DNA of 64,000 nucleotides from Bradyrhizobium jicamae (GCF_018130695.1 NZ_JAFCJX010000010.1:62001-126000); one strand, 5' to 3'; counted from the first letter of the stretch, positions 36,321-45,862 are shown. The notes: a model not told the origin generated them from the sequence alone. Numbers and translations are program-made.

Positions 36321-36351
36321 CTCCCCTGTGCCAGGCAGAGGGGGCTTTCGG

Positions 36352-37674
36352 ATGCGCGTCGCGGTGATCGGAACGGGGATTGCGGGCAACGCGGCGGCCT
36401 GGACGCTCTCGAAACATTACCCCGTCACCGTGTACGACCGCGAACTGCGGCCCGGCGGCCACAGCCACACCGTGACGGTCGACTACGACGGCACCGAGAT
36501 CGCGGTCGACATAGGTTTCATCGTCTACAACGAGCTGAACTATCCGGACCTCACCGCGCTGTTCGCTCATCTCGGCGTCGAGACCGTCGAGAGCTGCATG
36601 AGCTTTGCGGTAACGGCCGATGCCGGCCGCTTCGAATGGAAGGGCGGCGGCAACAACTGGCTCGAGACGGCAAAGGGCCTGTTCGCCCAGCGCCGCAATC
36701 TGCTCTCGCCGTCCTATCTCTGGATGCTCCGGGACATCCTGACCTTCAACCAGCAGAGCGTCGAGGATCACAAGGCGGGCCGGCTCGAGGGGCTGACGCT
36801 CGGCGACTATTTCCGCCAGCGGCACTTTGCACCGCGCCTCCTCACGGACTATCTGGCGCCGATGGGGGCTGCGATCTGGTCGGCGCCGGCCAGCGAGATC
36901 ATGGATTTCCCGGCCGAGAATTTCGTCGCCTTCTTCAGCAATCACCGCCTGCTGCAGTATGACCGGCCGGTCTGGCGCACGGTGAAGGGTGGCAGCCGGC
37001 GCTATGTCGAGAAGATGATTGCGGCGTTCCGCGACCGGATCCGGCTCGGCTGCGCCGTCAATTTGATCGAGCGAACGCCGCATGGCGTCGTGGTGCACGA
37101 CAGCCATGGCGGGCACACGACCTACGATCGCGTCGTGGTCGCCGCCCACAGCGATCAGGCGCTGCGCATGCTTGGCGATGCCGATGACAGGGAGCGCGCC
37201 GTGCTCGGCGCGATCGGCTATTCACCGAACACGGTCTATCTGCATCGAGACACCAGGCTGATGCCGCGGCGCAGCCACGCCTGGGCCTCCTGGAATTTTC
37301 TGCGCTGGCCGCGCCAAGGTTCGACCGAGCAAGGCTCGACCGACAACGACGTCGCCGTGACTTACTGGATGAACCGCTTGCAGGGCATCGATCAGGACAA
37401 GCCGTTGTTCGTCAGCCTGAACCCGCCGTTTGCGCCGAAAGCCGAACTGACCTTCGGCAAGTACATGTGCGAGCATCCGCAATTCAACGCGGCGGCCTTT
37501 GCGGCGCAGAAGCAGCTGGGCGAGATCCAGGGCAAGCGGCGCACGTGGTTCTGCGGCGCCTGGACCGGCTATGGTTTCCACGAGGATGGCCTGCGCTCGG
37601 GACTTGCGGTCGCCGAGGCGCTCGGCGCGACCGTGCCGTGGCGCACGCCGCTGCTGGCGCAAGCTGCGGAGTAG
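36352..37674 (+). CDS. FAD-dependent oxidoreductase (amine oxidase/desaturase-like)
   Basis: 440 residues from ATG 36352, with ribosome site GAGGGGG 9 bases upstream. The Rossmann FAD motif is at the N-terminus (VAVIGTGIAGNAAAWTLSK), then RPGGHSHTV near residue 40, with the C-terminal FAD contact FCGAWTGYGFHEDGLRSG. Typical of the NAD(P)-binding/amine-oxidase proteins that are encoded with DUF1365 and cyclopropane-fatty-acid-synthase homologues. In related bacteria such sets modify membrane fatty acids, including furan fatty acid synthesis. The DUF1365 gene follows 3 bp later. Confidence 0.88.
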   Translation: MRVAVIGTGIAGNAAAWTLSKHYPVTVYDRELRPGGHSHTVTVDYDGTEIAVDIGFIVYNELNYPDLTALFAHLGVETVESCMSFAVTADAGRFEWKGGGNNWLETAKGLFAQRRNLLSPSYLWMLRDILTFNQQSVEDHKAGRLEGLTLGDYFRQRHFAPRLLTDYLAPMGAAIWSAPASEIMDFPAENFVAFFSNHRLLQYDRPVWRTVKGGSRRYVEKMIAAFRDRIRLGCAVNLIERTPHGVVVHDSHGGHTTYDRVVVAAHSDQALRMLGDADDRERAVLGAIGYSPNTVYLHRDTRLMPRRSHAWASWNFLRWPRQGSTEQGSTDNDVAVTYWMNRLQGIDQDKPLFVSLNPPFAPKAELTFGKYMCEHPQFNAAAFAAQKQLGEIQGKRRTWFCGAWTGYGFHEDGLRSGLAVAEALGATVPWRTPLLAQAAE

Positions 37675-37677
37675 CCG

Positions 37678-38526
37678 ATGCTCGAGGCCGACACCAAAGC
37701 CGACGCTGCCGCGCTCTACCTCGGCGACGTCATGCATGCGCGGCTGAAGCCGATGGGCCATCGCTTCAGTTACCGCGTGATGAGCCTGCTGATCGATCTC
37801 GACCGTCTCGATGACGCCGATCGGCAATCTCCGCTGTTCGGCGTCAACCGCCGCGCGCTCTACAGCTTCTACGAAAGGGATCACGGCCCGCGCGACGGTT
37901 CATCCTTGCGTGCATTTGCACATCGCTGCGCGGCCGAGCACGGCATCGATCTATCCTGCGGACGCGTGCTGCTGCTCTGCTACCCTCGCCTGCTCGGCTA
38001 CACCTTCAATCCGCTGTCGGTCTATTTCTGCTATCGCGCCGACGACGAGCTGGCGCTGATGATCTATGAAGTGCGCAATACCTTCGGCGATATCCATTGC
38101 TACGTCCTGCCGGTTACTTCAGCGAACCGCAGCGCGGCGGGAATCCGCCAGCAGCAGGACAAGACATTCTACGTCTCGCCCTTCATCGCGATGGCGATGC
38201 GCTACCAGTTTCGCGTGTCGCCGCCCGACTCGTCCGTGAAGCTGCGCATCCTCGAGACCGATCGCGAGGGTCCACTGCTGGCCGCAACCTTCAATGGCGT
38301 GCGGCAGTCGCTCAACACCGTGAGGTTGCTGAAATCGCTTGTTGCGCTGCCGTTGGTAACCTTCAAGGTGACCGCAGCGATCCATTGGGAAGCATTGCGG
38401 CTGTGGGTCAAGGGCGCGCGGCTGGTGCCGCGGCAGCAGGCTGCCAACAATAGCGGCTTGGCGATTGCGGAATCGCGCACATATAATTCTCAGGCGTTGT
38501 CAGCCCGCGTCAAGGGACGAAGCTAG
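37678..38526 (+). CDS. DUF1365 family protein
   Basis: 282 residues. Conserved parts are ALYLGDVMHARLKPMGHRFS near the N-terminus, LGYTFNPLSVYFCY in the middle and VSPFIAMAMRYQFRV. Function unknown. The family nearly always sits between an FAD oxidoreductase and a CFA-synthase-like methyltransferase, as here, suggesting a part in the same lipid modification. Starts 3 bp after the FAD gene. Confidence 0.9.
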   Translation: MLEADTKADAAALYLGDVMHARLKPMGHRFSYRVMSLLIDLDRLDDADRQSPLFGVNRRALYSFYERDHGPRDGSSLRAFAHRCAAEHGIDLSCGRVLLLCYPRLLGYTFNPLSVYFCYRADDELALMIYEVRNTFGDIHCYVLPVTSANRSAAGIRQQQDKTFYVSPFIAMAMRYQFRVSPPDSSVKLRILETDREGPLLAATFNGVRQSLNTVRLLKSLVALPLVTFKVTAAIHWEALRLWVKGARLVPRQQAANNSGLAIAESRTYNSQALSARVKGRS

Positions 38527-38579
38527 CTCGCGAGACGAGCCGGCGATATGCGGGTCGACCGCATTTCGATGGGGCGACC

Positions 38580-39809
38580 ATGGCTGAGACGATTTCGGTC
38601 ACATCGGAAACCGTGGATGCGCTGCTACCGGATCTGCCGCGCATGGTCCGGCTCGCGCTCGGTTTCGGCGCCAAGCTGAAGCGCGGCACGCTCGACGTCA
38701 TCCTGCCCGACGGACGCATCGCCCGGCTCGGCGGCAATGGCCCGGGCCCGCTCGCCGTCATGAAGGTCTACGACTATCGCTTTGCGACGCGGCTGTTGCG
38801 CAGCGGCGATATCGGCATCGCCGAGGCCTATATGCGCGGCGATTGGGATACCCCCGACCTCACGCAATTCCTCTATCTGTTCTGCGTCAACCAGGACTGG
38901 ATGCAGACCATGCTCACCGGCAATCCGGTGATGCGAACGGTGCAGACCATCAGGCACTGGTTCAATCGCAACACCAAGCGGCAGGCACGGCGCAACATCT
39001 ATGCGCATTACGACATCGGCAATGCCTTCTATTCCGCCTGGCTCGATCCGAGCATGACCTATTCGTCGGCGCTGTTCGAGGACGACACGGTCGATCTCAC
39101 GGCCGCACAAACCAACAAATATCGCCGGCTTGCGGAAGCGATCGATTTGCAGCCGGGACAGACGCTGCTCGAAATCGGCTGCGGCTGGGGCGGCTTTGCG
39201 GAATTCGCCGCCAAGACGTTTGGCGCCAAAGTCGTCGGGCTCACCATCAGCCGCGAGCAGCGCGACTTTGCGCAGGCGCGCATCCAGAAGGCTGATCTTG
39301 CCGACAAGGTCGAGATCAGGCTGCAGGACTATCGCGACGAGCGCAGCCTCTACGACCGCATCGCCTCGATCGAGATGATCGAGGCGGTCGGCGAGCAGTT
39401 CTGGCCAAAATACTTCTCACAGTTGCGCGACCGGCTGCGCCCGGGCGGCCTCGCCGGAATCCAGGCCATCACCATCCAGGACAGTCTGTTCAAGACTTAC
39501 CGTCGCGACGTTGACTTCATCCAGCGCTATGTGTTTCCGGGCGGCATGCTGCCCTCGCCAGAGATCCTGAAATCGCTCGGCGAGAGCTTTGGTGTGCCCG
39601 TCATCCGCGAGCGGATTTTCGGGCAAGATTATGCCAAGACGCTCGCCATCTGGCGAAGCAATTTCCGCGCGGCCTGGCCGAACCTGACGCCATCAGGATT
39701 CGACGATCGCTTCCGCCGGCTGTGGGAGTATTACCTTGCCTATTGCGAGGCCGGCTTCCTGTCCGGAAATATCGACGTGCGACAGGTTGTCTTCGCTAAA
39801 TCGAGCTAA
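38580..39809 (+). CDS. Cyclopropane-fatty-acyl-phospholipid synthase-like methyltransferase
   Basis: 409 residues. The SAM-binding motif is LLEIGCGWGGFAEFAAKTFG (about residue 195), with VGLTISREQRDFAQARI, QDYRD and IASIEMIEAVGEQFWPKYF, all typical of CFA synthases. An N-terminal domain of about 110 residues precedes. It transfers a methyl group from SAM to an acyl chain double bond in phospholipid; with the FAD partner the product may be something other than a cyclopropane. Third gene of the set, 53 bp after DUF1365. Confidence 0.92.
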   Translation: MAETISVTSETVDALLPDLPRMVRLALGFGAKLKRGTLDVILPDGRIARLGGNGPGPLAVMKVYDYRFATRLLRSGDIGIAEAYMRGDWDTPDLTQFLYLFCVNQDWMQTMLTGNPVMRTVQTIRHWFNRNTKRQARRNIYAHYDIGNAFYSAWLDPSMTYSSALFEDDTVDLTAAQTNKYRRLAEAIDLQPGQTLLEIGCGWGGFAEFAAKTFGAKVVGLTISREQRDFAQARIQKADLADKVEIRLQDYRDERSLYDRIASIEMIEAVGEQFWPKYFSQLRDRLRPGGLAGIQAITIQDSLFKTYRRDVDFIQRYVFPGGMLPSPEILKSLGESFGVPVIRERIFGQDYAKTLAIWRSNFRAAWPNLTPSGFDDRFRRLWEYYLAYCEAGFLSGNIDVRQVVFAKSS

Positions 39810-39913
39810 GAAACGCTCCACTTTCGCCGCAGTGCAAAAGGCTTCCCCTTTTGAGCTGGGAACACTAGGGTCGCGCCGGATTTGTAAAAAGAACTGGCGA
39901 AGTTACCCCTGAC

Positions 39914-40948
39914 ATGACCTTCAACAAAGACGTCATCGAAGCGATCGGCAATACGCCGCTGATCAAGCTGCAGCGCGCCTCCGAGCTCACCGGCTGCACC
40001 ATTCTCGGCAAGGCCGAATTCATGAATCCCGGCCAGTCGGTCAAGGACCGCGCCGGCAAATGGATGATCCTGGAAGCCGAGAAGCGCGGCGACCTGAAGC
40101 CCGGCGGACTCGTGGTCGAGTCGACCGCCGGCAATACCGGCATCGGCCTTGCCGTGGTGGCGAGCGCGCGCGGCTATCGCACGCTGATCGTGATTCCTGA
40201 GACGCAGAGCCAGGAAAAGAAGGATATGCTGCGGCTGTGCGGCGCCGAGCTCGTCGAGTCGCCGGCGCTGCCCTTCTCCAACCCGAACAACTATCAGCAT
40301 ATCGGCCGGCGCCTCGCCGATCAGCTGCGCAAGACCGAGTCGAACGGCGTGCTGTTCGCCGACCAGTGGAACAATCTCGACAATCCCAAGGCGCACTACG
40401 ATTCGACCGGCCCTGAAATCTGGAATCAGACCGGCGGCAAGCTGGATGGTTTCATCTGCTCGGTCGGCACTGGCGGCACGCTCGCCGGCATCAGCCGCTA
40501 TCTGAAGGAAAAGAACCAGAACATCGTCACCGCCTGCGCCGATCCGCACGGCTTCGGCATGTACAATTTGTTCAAGCATGGCGAAGTCAAATCGACGCCG
40601 GGCGATTCGATCACCGAAGGCATCGGCCTCGGCCGCAAGACGCCGGTCGTCGAGACCGCGAATGTGGACACCGCATTCCTGATCTCCGATGAGGAAGCCG
40701 TCGCGATCATCTACGAGCTGACCGAGCACGAGGGCCTGTGCCTGGGCGGCTCGACCGGCGTCAACATCGCCGGTGCGATTCAACTCGCCAAGCAACTCGG
40801 CCCCGGCAAGACCATCGTCACGATCCTTGCCGATACCGGCGGCCGCTATCAGTCAAAGCTGTTCAATCCGGAGTTCATGCGCTCGAAGAACCTGCCGGTG
40901 CCGGAATGGCTGGAGAAGCGCAGCAAGATCCAGTTGCCGTTCGTTTAG
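39914..40948 (+). CDS. cysK: Cysteine synthase A (O-acetylserine sulfhydrylase)
   Basis: 344 residues, PLP-dependent. The Schiff-base lysine is about K44 in NPGQSVKDRAGKWM. The substrate loop is ESTAGNTGIGLA, the phosphate-binding loop is SVGTGGTLAGISRYL, and LCLGGSTGVN lies near the C-terminus. It makes cysteine from O-acetylserine and sulfide. Slightly longer than E. coli CysK. A large inverted repeat separates it from the convergent aapP. Confidence 0.95.
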   Translation: MTFNKDVIEAIGNTPLIKLQRASELTGCTILGKAEFMNPGQSVKDRAGKWMILEAEKRGDLKPGGLVVESTAGNTGIGLAVVASARGYRTLIVIPETQSQEKKDMLRLCGAELVESPALPFSNPNNYQHIGRRLADQLRKTESNGVLFADQWNNLDNPKAHYDSTGPEIWNQTGGKLDGFICSVGTGGTLAGISRYLKEKNQNIVTACADPHGFGMYNLFKHGEVKSTPGDSITEGIGLGRKTPVVETANVDTAFLISDEEAVAIIYELTEHEGLCLGGSTGVNIAGAIQLAKQLGPGKTIVTILADTGGRYQSKLFNPEFMRSKNLPVPEWLEKRSKIQLPFV

Positions 40949-40962
40949 CCGCGAATGCTGAT

Positions 40963-41053
40963 GTGTAGGGTGGGCAAAGGCGCTCTTGCGCCGTGCCCAC
41001 CATTCCCGGCGTGCTCGTGATGGTGGGCACGCTTCGCTTTGCCCCACCCTACA
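40963..41053. repeat. Large imperfect inverted repeat between convergent genes
   Basis: Outer arms are TGTAGGGTGGG followed by CAAAG (from 40963) and CTTTGCCCCACCCTACA (41037-41053). Inside are further paired pieces: GGCGC/GCGCC and GTGCCCACCAT/ATGGTGGGCAC. A dispersed repeat type common in Bradyrhizobium. Here it lies between the stops of cysK and aapP and can serve as a bidirectional terminator. Confidence 0.85.
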
Positions 41054-41056
41054 AGA

Positions 41057-41797
41057 TCATCGCAAAATCTGGCTCAAAAACAGCTTCGTCCGCGCGTGCT
41101 GCGGGGCGGCGAAGAACTCGTTCGGCGTGTTCGACTCGATGATCTGGCCGGCGTCCATGAACACGACGCGGTTGGCGACCTCGCGGGCAAAGCCCATTTC
41201 GTGAGTCACCACCAGCATGGTCATGCCCTCGCGCGCGAGATCGACCATGGTGTCGAGCACCTCCTTGACCATTTCCGGGTCGAGCGCCGAGGTCGGCTCG
41301 TCGAACAGCATCACCTTCGGGTTCATGGTCAGTGCGCGCGCAATCGCGACGCGCTGCTGCTGGCCGCCGGACATCTGGCCCGGATATTTGTTGGCCTGAT
41401 GCGGGATCTTGACCCGCTCCAGGAACTTCATCGCGGTCGCCTCGGCGTCCTTCTTGGGGATGTTGCGCACCCAGATCGGCGCCAGCGTGCAGTTCTCCAG
41501 CACCGTCAGATGCGGGAACAGATTGAAGCTCTGGAACACCATGCCGACCTCGCGGCGCACCTCGTCGATGCGCTTGAGGTTGGGGCCGAGCTCGATGCCG
41601 TCGACGACGATCTCGCCCTCCTGGAATTCCTCCAGGGCGTTGATGCAGCGAATGAGCGTCGACTTGCCCGAGCCTGACGGCCCGCAGATCACGATGCGCT
41701 CGCCCTTGCCGACGTCGAGGTTGATGTCGCGGAGCACGTGGAAATCGCCGTACCATTTGTTGAGGGTATCGATGCTGACGATCGCGTCGGTGGCCAT
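41057..41797 (-). CDS. aapP: General L-amino acid ABC transporter ATPase
   Basis: 246 residues. Walker [10 protein letters not shown], signature [15 protein letters not shown], Walker [17 protein letters not shown]-loop THEMGFA. Family PAAT (polar amino acids). It energises the AapQ/AapM permease. It is the last gene of aapJQMP, 9 bp after aapM. In rhizobia this broad-range transporter is needed for effective symbiosis together with Bra. Confidence 0.95.
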   Translation of the reverse strand: MATDAIVSIDTLNKWYGDFHVLRDINLDVGKGERIVICGPSGSGKSTLIRCINALEEFQEGEIVVDGIELGPNLKRIDEVRREVGMVFQSFNLFPHLTVLENCTLAPIWVRNIPKKDAEATAMKFLERVKIPHQANKYPGQMSGGQQQRVAIARALTMNPKVMLFDEPTSALDPEMVKEVLDTMVDLAREGMTMLVVTHEMGFAREVANRVVFMDAGQIIESNTPNEFFAAPQHARTKLFLSQILR

Positions 41798-41806
41798 GGG
41801 AGTCCC

Positions 41807-43330
41807 TCAGTTGCGTCGATGCGCATTCAGCCTGTTCTCGACGAACAGCGAGTAGCGCGACATGCCAAAACAGAACATGAAATAGACCAGCCCGACAAAG
41901 GCAAAACCGGTGAAGGCCGTGGTCGGCGTCGACCAGACCGGATCGGCGAAGGCGGCGCGAAGCTGTCCGAGCAGGTCGAACAGCGCCACGATCGACACCA
42001 GCGAGGTGTCCTTGAACAGCGCGATGAAGCTGTTGACGAGGCCGGGAATGACGTGGCGTAGCGCCTGCGGCAACACGATCAGGAACGTGGTCTTCCACCA
42101 GGACAGGCCGAGCGCATTCGCCGCCTCGCCCTGCCCGCGCGGGATTGCGGCGAGGCCGCCGCGGACCACCTCGGCCTGATAGGCGCCGGCGAACAACGCA
42201 ATGCCGATCAGCGCGCGCATCAGGCCGTCGATGGTGATGCCGGTCGGCACGAACAGCGGCAGCATGTAGGTCGCAAAGAAAAGCACCGTGATCAGCGGGA
42301 CGCCGCGCCAGACCTCGATGAAGGCGATCGAGAAGATCCGGATCAGCGGAATCGTCGAGCGCCGCCCGAGCGCCAGCGCGATGCCGACCGGCATCGAGGC
42401 GACGATGCCGGTGACGGAGACGACCAGCGTCACCAGCAGCCCACCCCACAGCCGCGTGTCGACCACCGGTAGTCCGCCGCGGTCGAGCCCCATGATCGCG
42501 ATCACGAGCCCGATGCCGGCAAAGGTCGCAAGGCTCATGATCAGCGGCCGCCATCCGGTGCGCATGCCGCCGCCGAGCACGAACAGCAGCGCAGAGACGA
42601 TCACGGCGGTGAGGAGGAGATCGATCCAAACGGGCCGGCCCGCGGCCTGGATCGCATCGCGCAGCCAGACCAGCGGATACAGCAGCCAGGAGATGACCAG
42701 GCTGACCGCCATGATCAGCTTGCCGAGCAGCCACAACAGCGGGCCGAGCACGGCGGTCGTTTCACCTGCCATGGCAAGCTTGTGGCCGCCCTCGCCGATC
42801 GAGTCGTTGAAGCCCGAAAGAAGCGACGTGATCCAGCTCAGCGCAAAGCCGTCGAGCCCGCCGCCATGCAACAGGAAGAACGCGACCACCGGAAACGCCA
42901 GGAAGAACAGGCCGGCATTCAGACCCTTGGCCGGCAGCCGCGGAATCAGCAGCGGCAGCAGCAACACCGCCGCGAGCAAGAATGTGAGATTGACCCGCCA
43001 ACGCTCCGGCTCCGGATAGAAGCCGTAGATGAACTGACCGAACTTGGCCTGGATGAACGGCCAGCAGGCGCCGACGACGCGGCCGGCGTTTTCCTGCAGA
43101 CAGGCGTTGCGATCGGTGCCGCGCCAGACCGCGTCGATCAGCAGGAACTTGATCGCCGGCACCAGCACCACTCCGAGCAGCAGCGCGCAGATGATGGTGA
43201 CGAGAATGTTGGTCGGCGAGTTGAACAGGCGGGTGCGCAGGAAGCCGACAAGGCCCGTGGTCTTCACCGGCGCGGGACGTTCGGAGACGAGCTCCTGGCG
43301 AACGAAGGTCGTGGGCAGGCCGTCGTTCAT
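41807..43330 (-). CDS. aapM: General L-amino acid ABC transporter permease AapM, enlarged
   Basis: 507 residues from ATG 43330 (MNDGLPTTFV...), overlapping the aapQ stop by one base (TGATG). The C-terminal permease domain is canonical (WGGLLVTLVVSVTGIV, then EVWRGVPLI and EAANALGLSWWKTTFLIVLPQA). About 120 extra residues (roughly 163-284) with three or four hydrophobic stretches lie between the N-terminal helices and the conserved domain. AapM of R. leguminosarum is about 384 residues. The frame is intact and codon use looks normal, so this is an insertion, not an error. Confidence 0.92.
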   Translation of the reverse strand: MNDGLPTTFVRQELVSERPAPVKTTGLVGFLRTRLFNSPTNILVTIICALLLGVVLVPAIKFLLIDAVWRGTDRNACLQENAGRVVGACWPFIQAKFGQFIYGFYPEPERWRVNLTFLLAAVLLLPLLIPRLPAKGLNAGLFFLAFPVVAFFLLHGGGLDGFALSWITSLLSGFNDSIGEGGHKLAMAGETTAVLGPLLWLLGKLIMAVSLVISWLLYPLVWLRDAIQAAGRPVWIDLLLTAVIVSALLFVLGGGMRTGWRPLIMSLATFAGIGLVIAIMGLDRGGLPVVDTRLWGGLLVTLVVSVTGIVASMPVGIALALGRRSTIPLIRIFSIAFIEVWRGVPLITVLFFATYMLPLFVPTGITIDGLMRALIGIALFAGAYQAEVVRGGLAAIPRGQGEAANALGLSWWKTTFLIVLPQALRHVIPGLVNSFIALFKDTSLVSIVALFDLLGQLRAAFADPVWSTPTTAFTGFAFVGLVYFMFCFGMSRYSLFVENRLNAHRRN

Positions 43331-44532
43331 CAGCCCATGCTCCTGCTGATGCGCCAGCCATAGACGCTCATGATGGCGCTGGTGACCAGCGAGATCAGGA
43401 GATAGACGCCCATCGTGATGCCGATGATCTCGATCGCCTGCCCGGTCTGGCTCAGGCTCGTGCCGGCGAACACCGAGACCAGATCGGGATAGCCGATAGC
43501 GACCGCGAGCGAGGAGTTCTTGGTTACGTTGAGGTACTGGTTGGTCAGCGGCGGCAGGATCACCCGCAGCGCCTGCGGGATCACGATCAACCGCAGCACC
43601 GTACCGCGCTGCAGGCCGAGCGAGGAGCCCGCCTCCATCTGCCCCTTGTGCACCGAGAGGATGCCGGCGCGCACGATCTCGGCGATGAAGGCCGCCGTGT
43701 AGATCGACAGTGCCAGCGCCAGCGCTACGAATTCCGGGATCAGGCGCGAGCCGCCGGCGAAATTGAACCCCTTCAGCACAGGGACTTCGAACGTCACGGG
43801 TGCGCCGAACACCAGTGCCATGATCAGCGGCAGGCCGATCACGGCCCCGAGCGCGTACGGCCAGACCTTCACGACGTGGCCATGCTGATAGAGCTGCTTG
43901 CGCGCATAGCGCCACAGCGCGATCGCCACGACGATGCCGACCAGGACGGCAACGACGAACGGCTCGAAACCAACCTCCCCGATCGGCCGCGGCACGATGA
44001 GGCCGCGATTGCTCAGGAAGACCAGGCCGAACAGCGAGATGCTTTGCCGGGGATTGGGCAATGCTCCGAGCACCGCGAGGTACCAGAACAGGATCTGGAA
44101 CAGCAGCGGCAGATTGCGGATCAACTCGACATAGCCGCCCGCAAGTTTCGACAACAGCCAGTTCGGCGATAGCCGTCCAAGCGCGACGATGAAGCCGAGG
44201 ATCGTCGAGAACACGATGCCGATCACCGAGACCAGCAGCGTATTGAGCAGGCCGACCACGAACACGCGGGTGTAGCTGTCGGCCCCCGAGTAGGGAATCA
44301 GGGTCTGGTTGACGTCGAAGCCTGCATTGTTGCGCAGGAAGTCGAAGCCCGCGGTGATCCGCTGCGCCTGCAGATTGGCGCGGGCATTCGCGATGATTTC
44401 ATAGGCCAGCCAGCCGAGGATGGCGGCAAACAACAGCTGGACGACGAAGCCGCTCCACCCCGAGCGACCGCCGAGCGCGCGCTGCAGGGTTGCCAGCGTC
44501 TGCGAGGGTGGTTTTCGAGGCGCGATCGACAT
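43330..44532 (-). CDS. aapQ: General L-amino acid ABC transporter permease AapQ
   Basis: 400 residues. N-terminal helix VVQLLFAAILGWLAYEIIAN, then a long periplasmic segment with AGFDFLRNNAGFDVNQTLIPY (the HisM-family marker of AapQ). The EAA permease motif is MEAGSSLGLQRGTVLRLIVIPQALR. It pairs with AapM in the inner membrane. It starts 24 bp after aapJ and is coupled to aapM by a one-base overlap. Confidence 0.95.
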   Translation of the reverse strand: MSIAPRKPPSQTLATLQRALGGRSGWSGFVVQLLFAAILGWLAYEIIANARANLQAQRITAGFDFLRNNAGFDVNQTLIPYSGADSYTRVFVVGLLNTLLVSVIGIVFSTILGFIVALGRLSPNWLLSKLAGGYVELIRNLPLLFQILFWYLAVLGALPNPRQSISLFGLVFLSNRGLIVPRPIGEVGFEPFVVAVLVGIVVAIALWRYARKQLYQHGHVVKVWPYALGAVIGLPLIMALVFGAPVTFEVPVLKGFNFAGGSRLIPEFVALALALSIYTAAFIAEIVRAGILSVHKGQMEAGSSLGLQRGTVLRLIVIPQALRVILPPLTNQYLNVTKNSSLAVAIGYPDLVSVFAGTSLSQTGQAIEIIGITMGVYLLISLVTSAIMSVYGWRISRSMG

Positions 44533-44556
44533 TCGCCGTCAGCCGCGGTTTTGCGA

Positions 44557-45573
44557 TCAGCGGATCGGCGGCGCGTACTGGATCCCACCCTTGTTCCAGA
44601 GATTGTTGAGGCCGCGGGCGATGCCGAGCTTGGAGCCGGTGCCGACATTGCGGTCGAACGCCTCGCCGTAATTGCCGACCGCCTTCACGATCCGTGACAC
44701 CCAGTCCTTGGTCAGGCCGAGCTGTTCGCCGAGATTGCCGTCGGTGCCGAACACGCGCTTCATCTCCGGCTTGTCCGATTTCGCCATCTCGTCGACGTTC
44801 TTCTGGGTGACGCCGAGCTCTTCGGCGGTGATCATCGCAAACAGCGTCCACTTCACGATGTCGAACCACTGGTCGTCGCCATGGCGCACCATCGGGCCGA
44901 GCGGCTCCTTGGAGATCACCTCCGGCAGCACGACGTGGTCGGCCGGATTGGCGAGCTTCAGGCGGCTGGCATAGAGGCCCGAGACGTCGTCGGTGAACAC
45001 GTCGCAGCGGCCGGACTCGTAGGCCTTGACCGCCTCGTCGATGGTGCCGAACGCGATCACCTCGTACTTCATGTTGTTGCCCTTGAAGTAGTCGGCGAGG
45101 TTCAGCTCGGTCGTGGTGCCGGTCTGCACGCAGACCGAGGCGCTGTTCAGTTCCAGTGCCGAGTTCACCTTGAGCGACTTCTTCACCATGAAGCCCTGCC
45201 CGTCATAATAGGTCACGCCGGTGAAGTTGGCGCCGAGCGAGGTGTCGCGCGAGATCGTCCAGGTGGTGTTGCGCGACAGCACGTCGATCTCGCCCGACTG
45301 CAGCGCGGTGAAGCGGTCCTTGGCCGACAGCGGCACGAACTTGATCTTGGTCGGATCGTTGAGCACGGCAGCCGCGATGGCCCGGCAGACGTCGACGTCG
45401 AGCCCGGTCCAGTTGCCCTTGTCGTCCGGCGACGAGAAGCCGGGCAGGCCCTGGCTGACGCCGCAGGACAGCGTGCCGCGGTCCTTGATCGTCTTGAGGG
45501 TTTGCGCCGAGGCGGCGGTGACCGACAGAGCGGCAGCGGCGGCAAGTGAGACAGCCAGGGAGACGCGTTTCAT
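44557..45573 (-). CDS. aapJ: General L-amino acid ABC transporter periplasmic binding protein
   Basis: 338 residues. Signal peptide MKRVSLAVSLAAAAALSVTA is followed by mature QTLKTIKDRGTLSCGVSQGLPGFSSPD, the standard AapJ N-terminus, and WTGLDVDVCRAIAAAVL. It binds a broad range of L-amino acids in the periplasm. First gene of the operon, with AAAGG before the ATG, and divergent from metC with 322 bp between. Confidence 0.95.
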   Translation of the reverse strand: MKRVSLAVSLAAAAALSVTAASAQTLKTIKDRGTLSCGVSQGLPGFSSPDDKGNWTGLDVDVCRAIAAAVLNDPTKIKFVPLSAKDRFTALQSGEIDVLSRNTTWTISRDTSLGANFTGVTYYDGQGFMVKKSLKVNSALELNSASVCVQTGTTTELNLADYFKGNNMKYEVIAFGTIDEAVKAYESGRCDVFTDDVSGLYASRLKLANPADHVVLPEVISKEPLGPMVRHGDDQWFDIVKWTLFAMITAEELGVTQKNVDEMAKSDKPEMKRVFGTDGNLGEQLGLTKDWVSRIVKAVGNYGEAFDRNVGTGSKLGIARGLNNLWNKGGIQYAPPIR

Positions 45574-45793
45574 AGGCGGGGCCTTTCAGGGTCGTCCTTG
45601 TGGACGTTGCTTGGATCGCCTTGCAGGTAACGGGCCAACCCCGTGATCCGCCTCAGCCAAGATGCTGATTCGACCGGCAGATTGCCTGCAATGCGGTCGG
45701 ACAACGGATCGAAGGTCGCGGCAGGCCCCTCAACATGCGGCGACAGGATAGTTGCGGCGCATCACATAGCGACTGGCGGGCCGGGTCAAGGGG

Positions 45794-45823
45794 TTGACGC
45801 GCCTCTTCCGCGTCCTGTTAGTA
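45794..45823 (+). promoter_or_regulatory. Candidate metC promoter
   Basis: TTGACG (45794-45799) as -35, with TGTTAG (45816-45821, 16 bp spacing) or TTAGTA (45818-45823, 18 bp) as -10. This places transcription start near 45830, just before the inverted repeat at 45836-45862. Confidence 0.4.
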
Positions 45824-45835
45824 ACCAGTCCCCGG

Positions 45836-45862
45836 CATGCCGCATTATCCCGATGCGGCATG
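45836..45862. promoter_or_regulatory. Perfect 10-bp inverted repeat in metC leader
   Basis: CATGCCGCAT (45836-45845) and ATGCGGCATG (45853-45862) are exact inverted arms around TATCCCG. It lies between the candidate promoter and the ATG at 45896, so it is either an operator at the start site or a stable mRNA hairpin. Confidence 0.55.
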
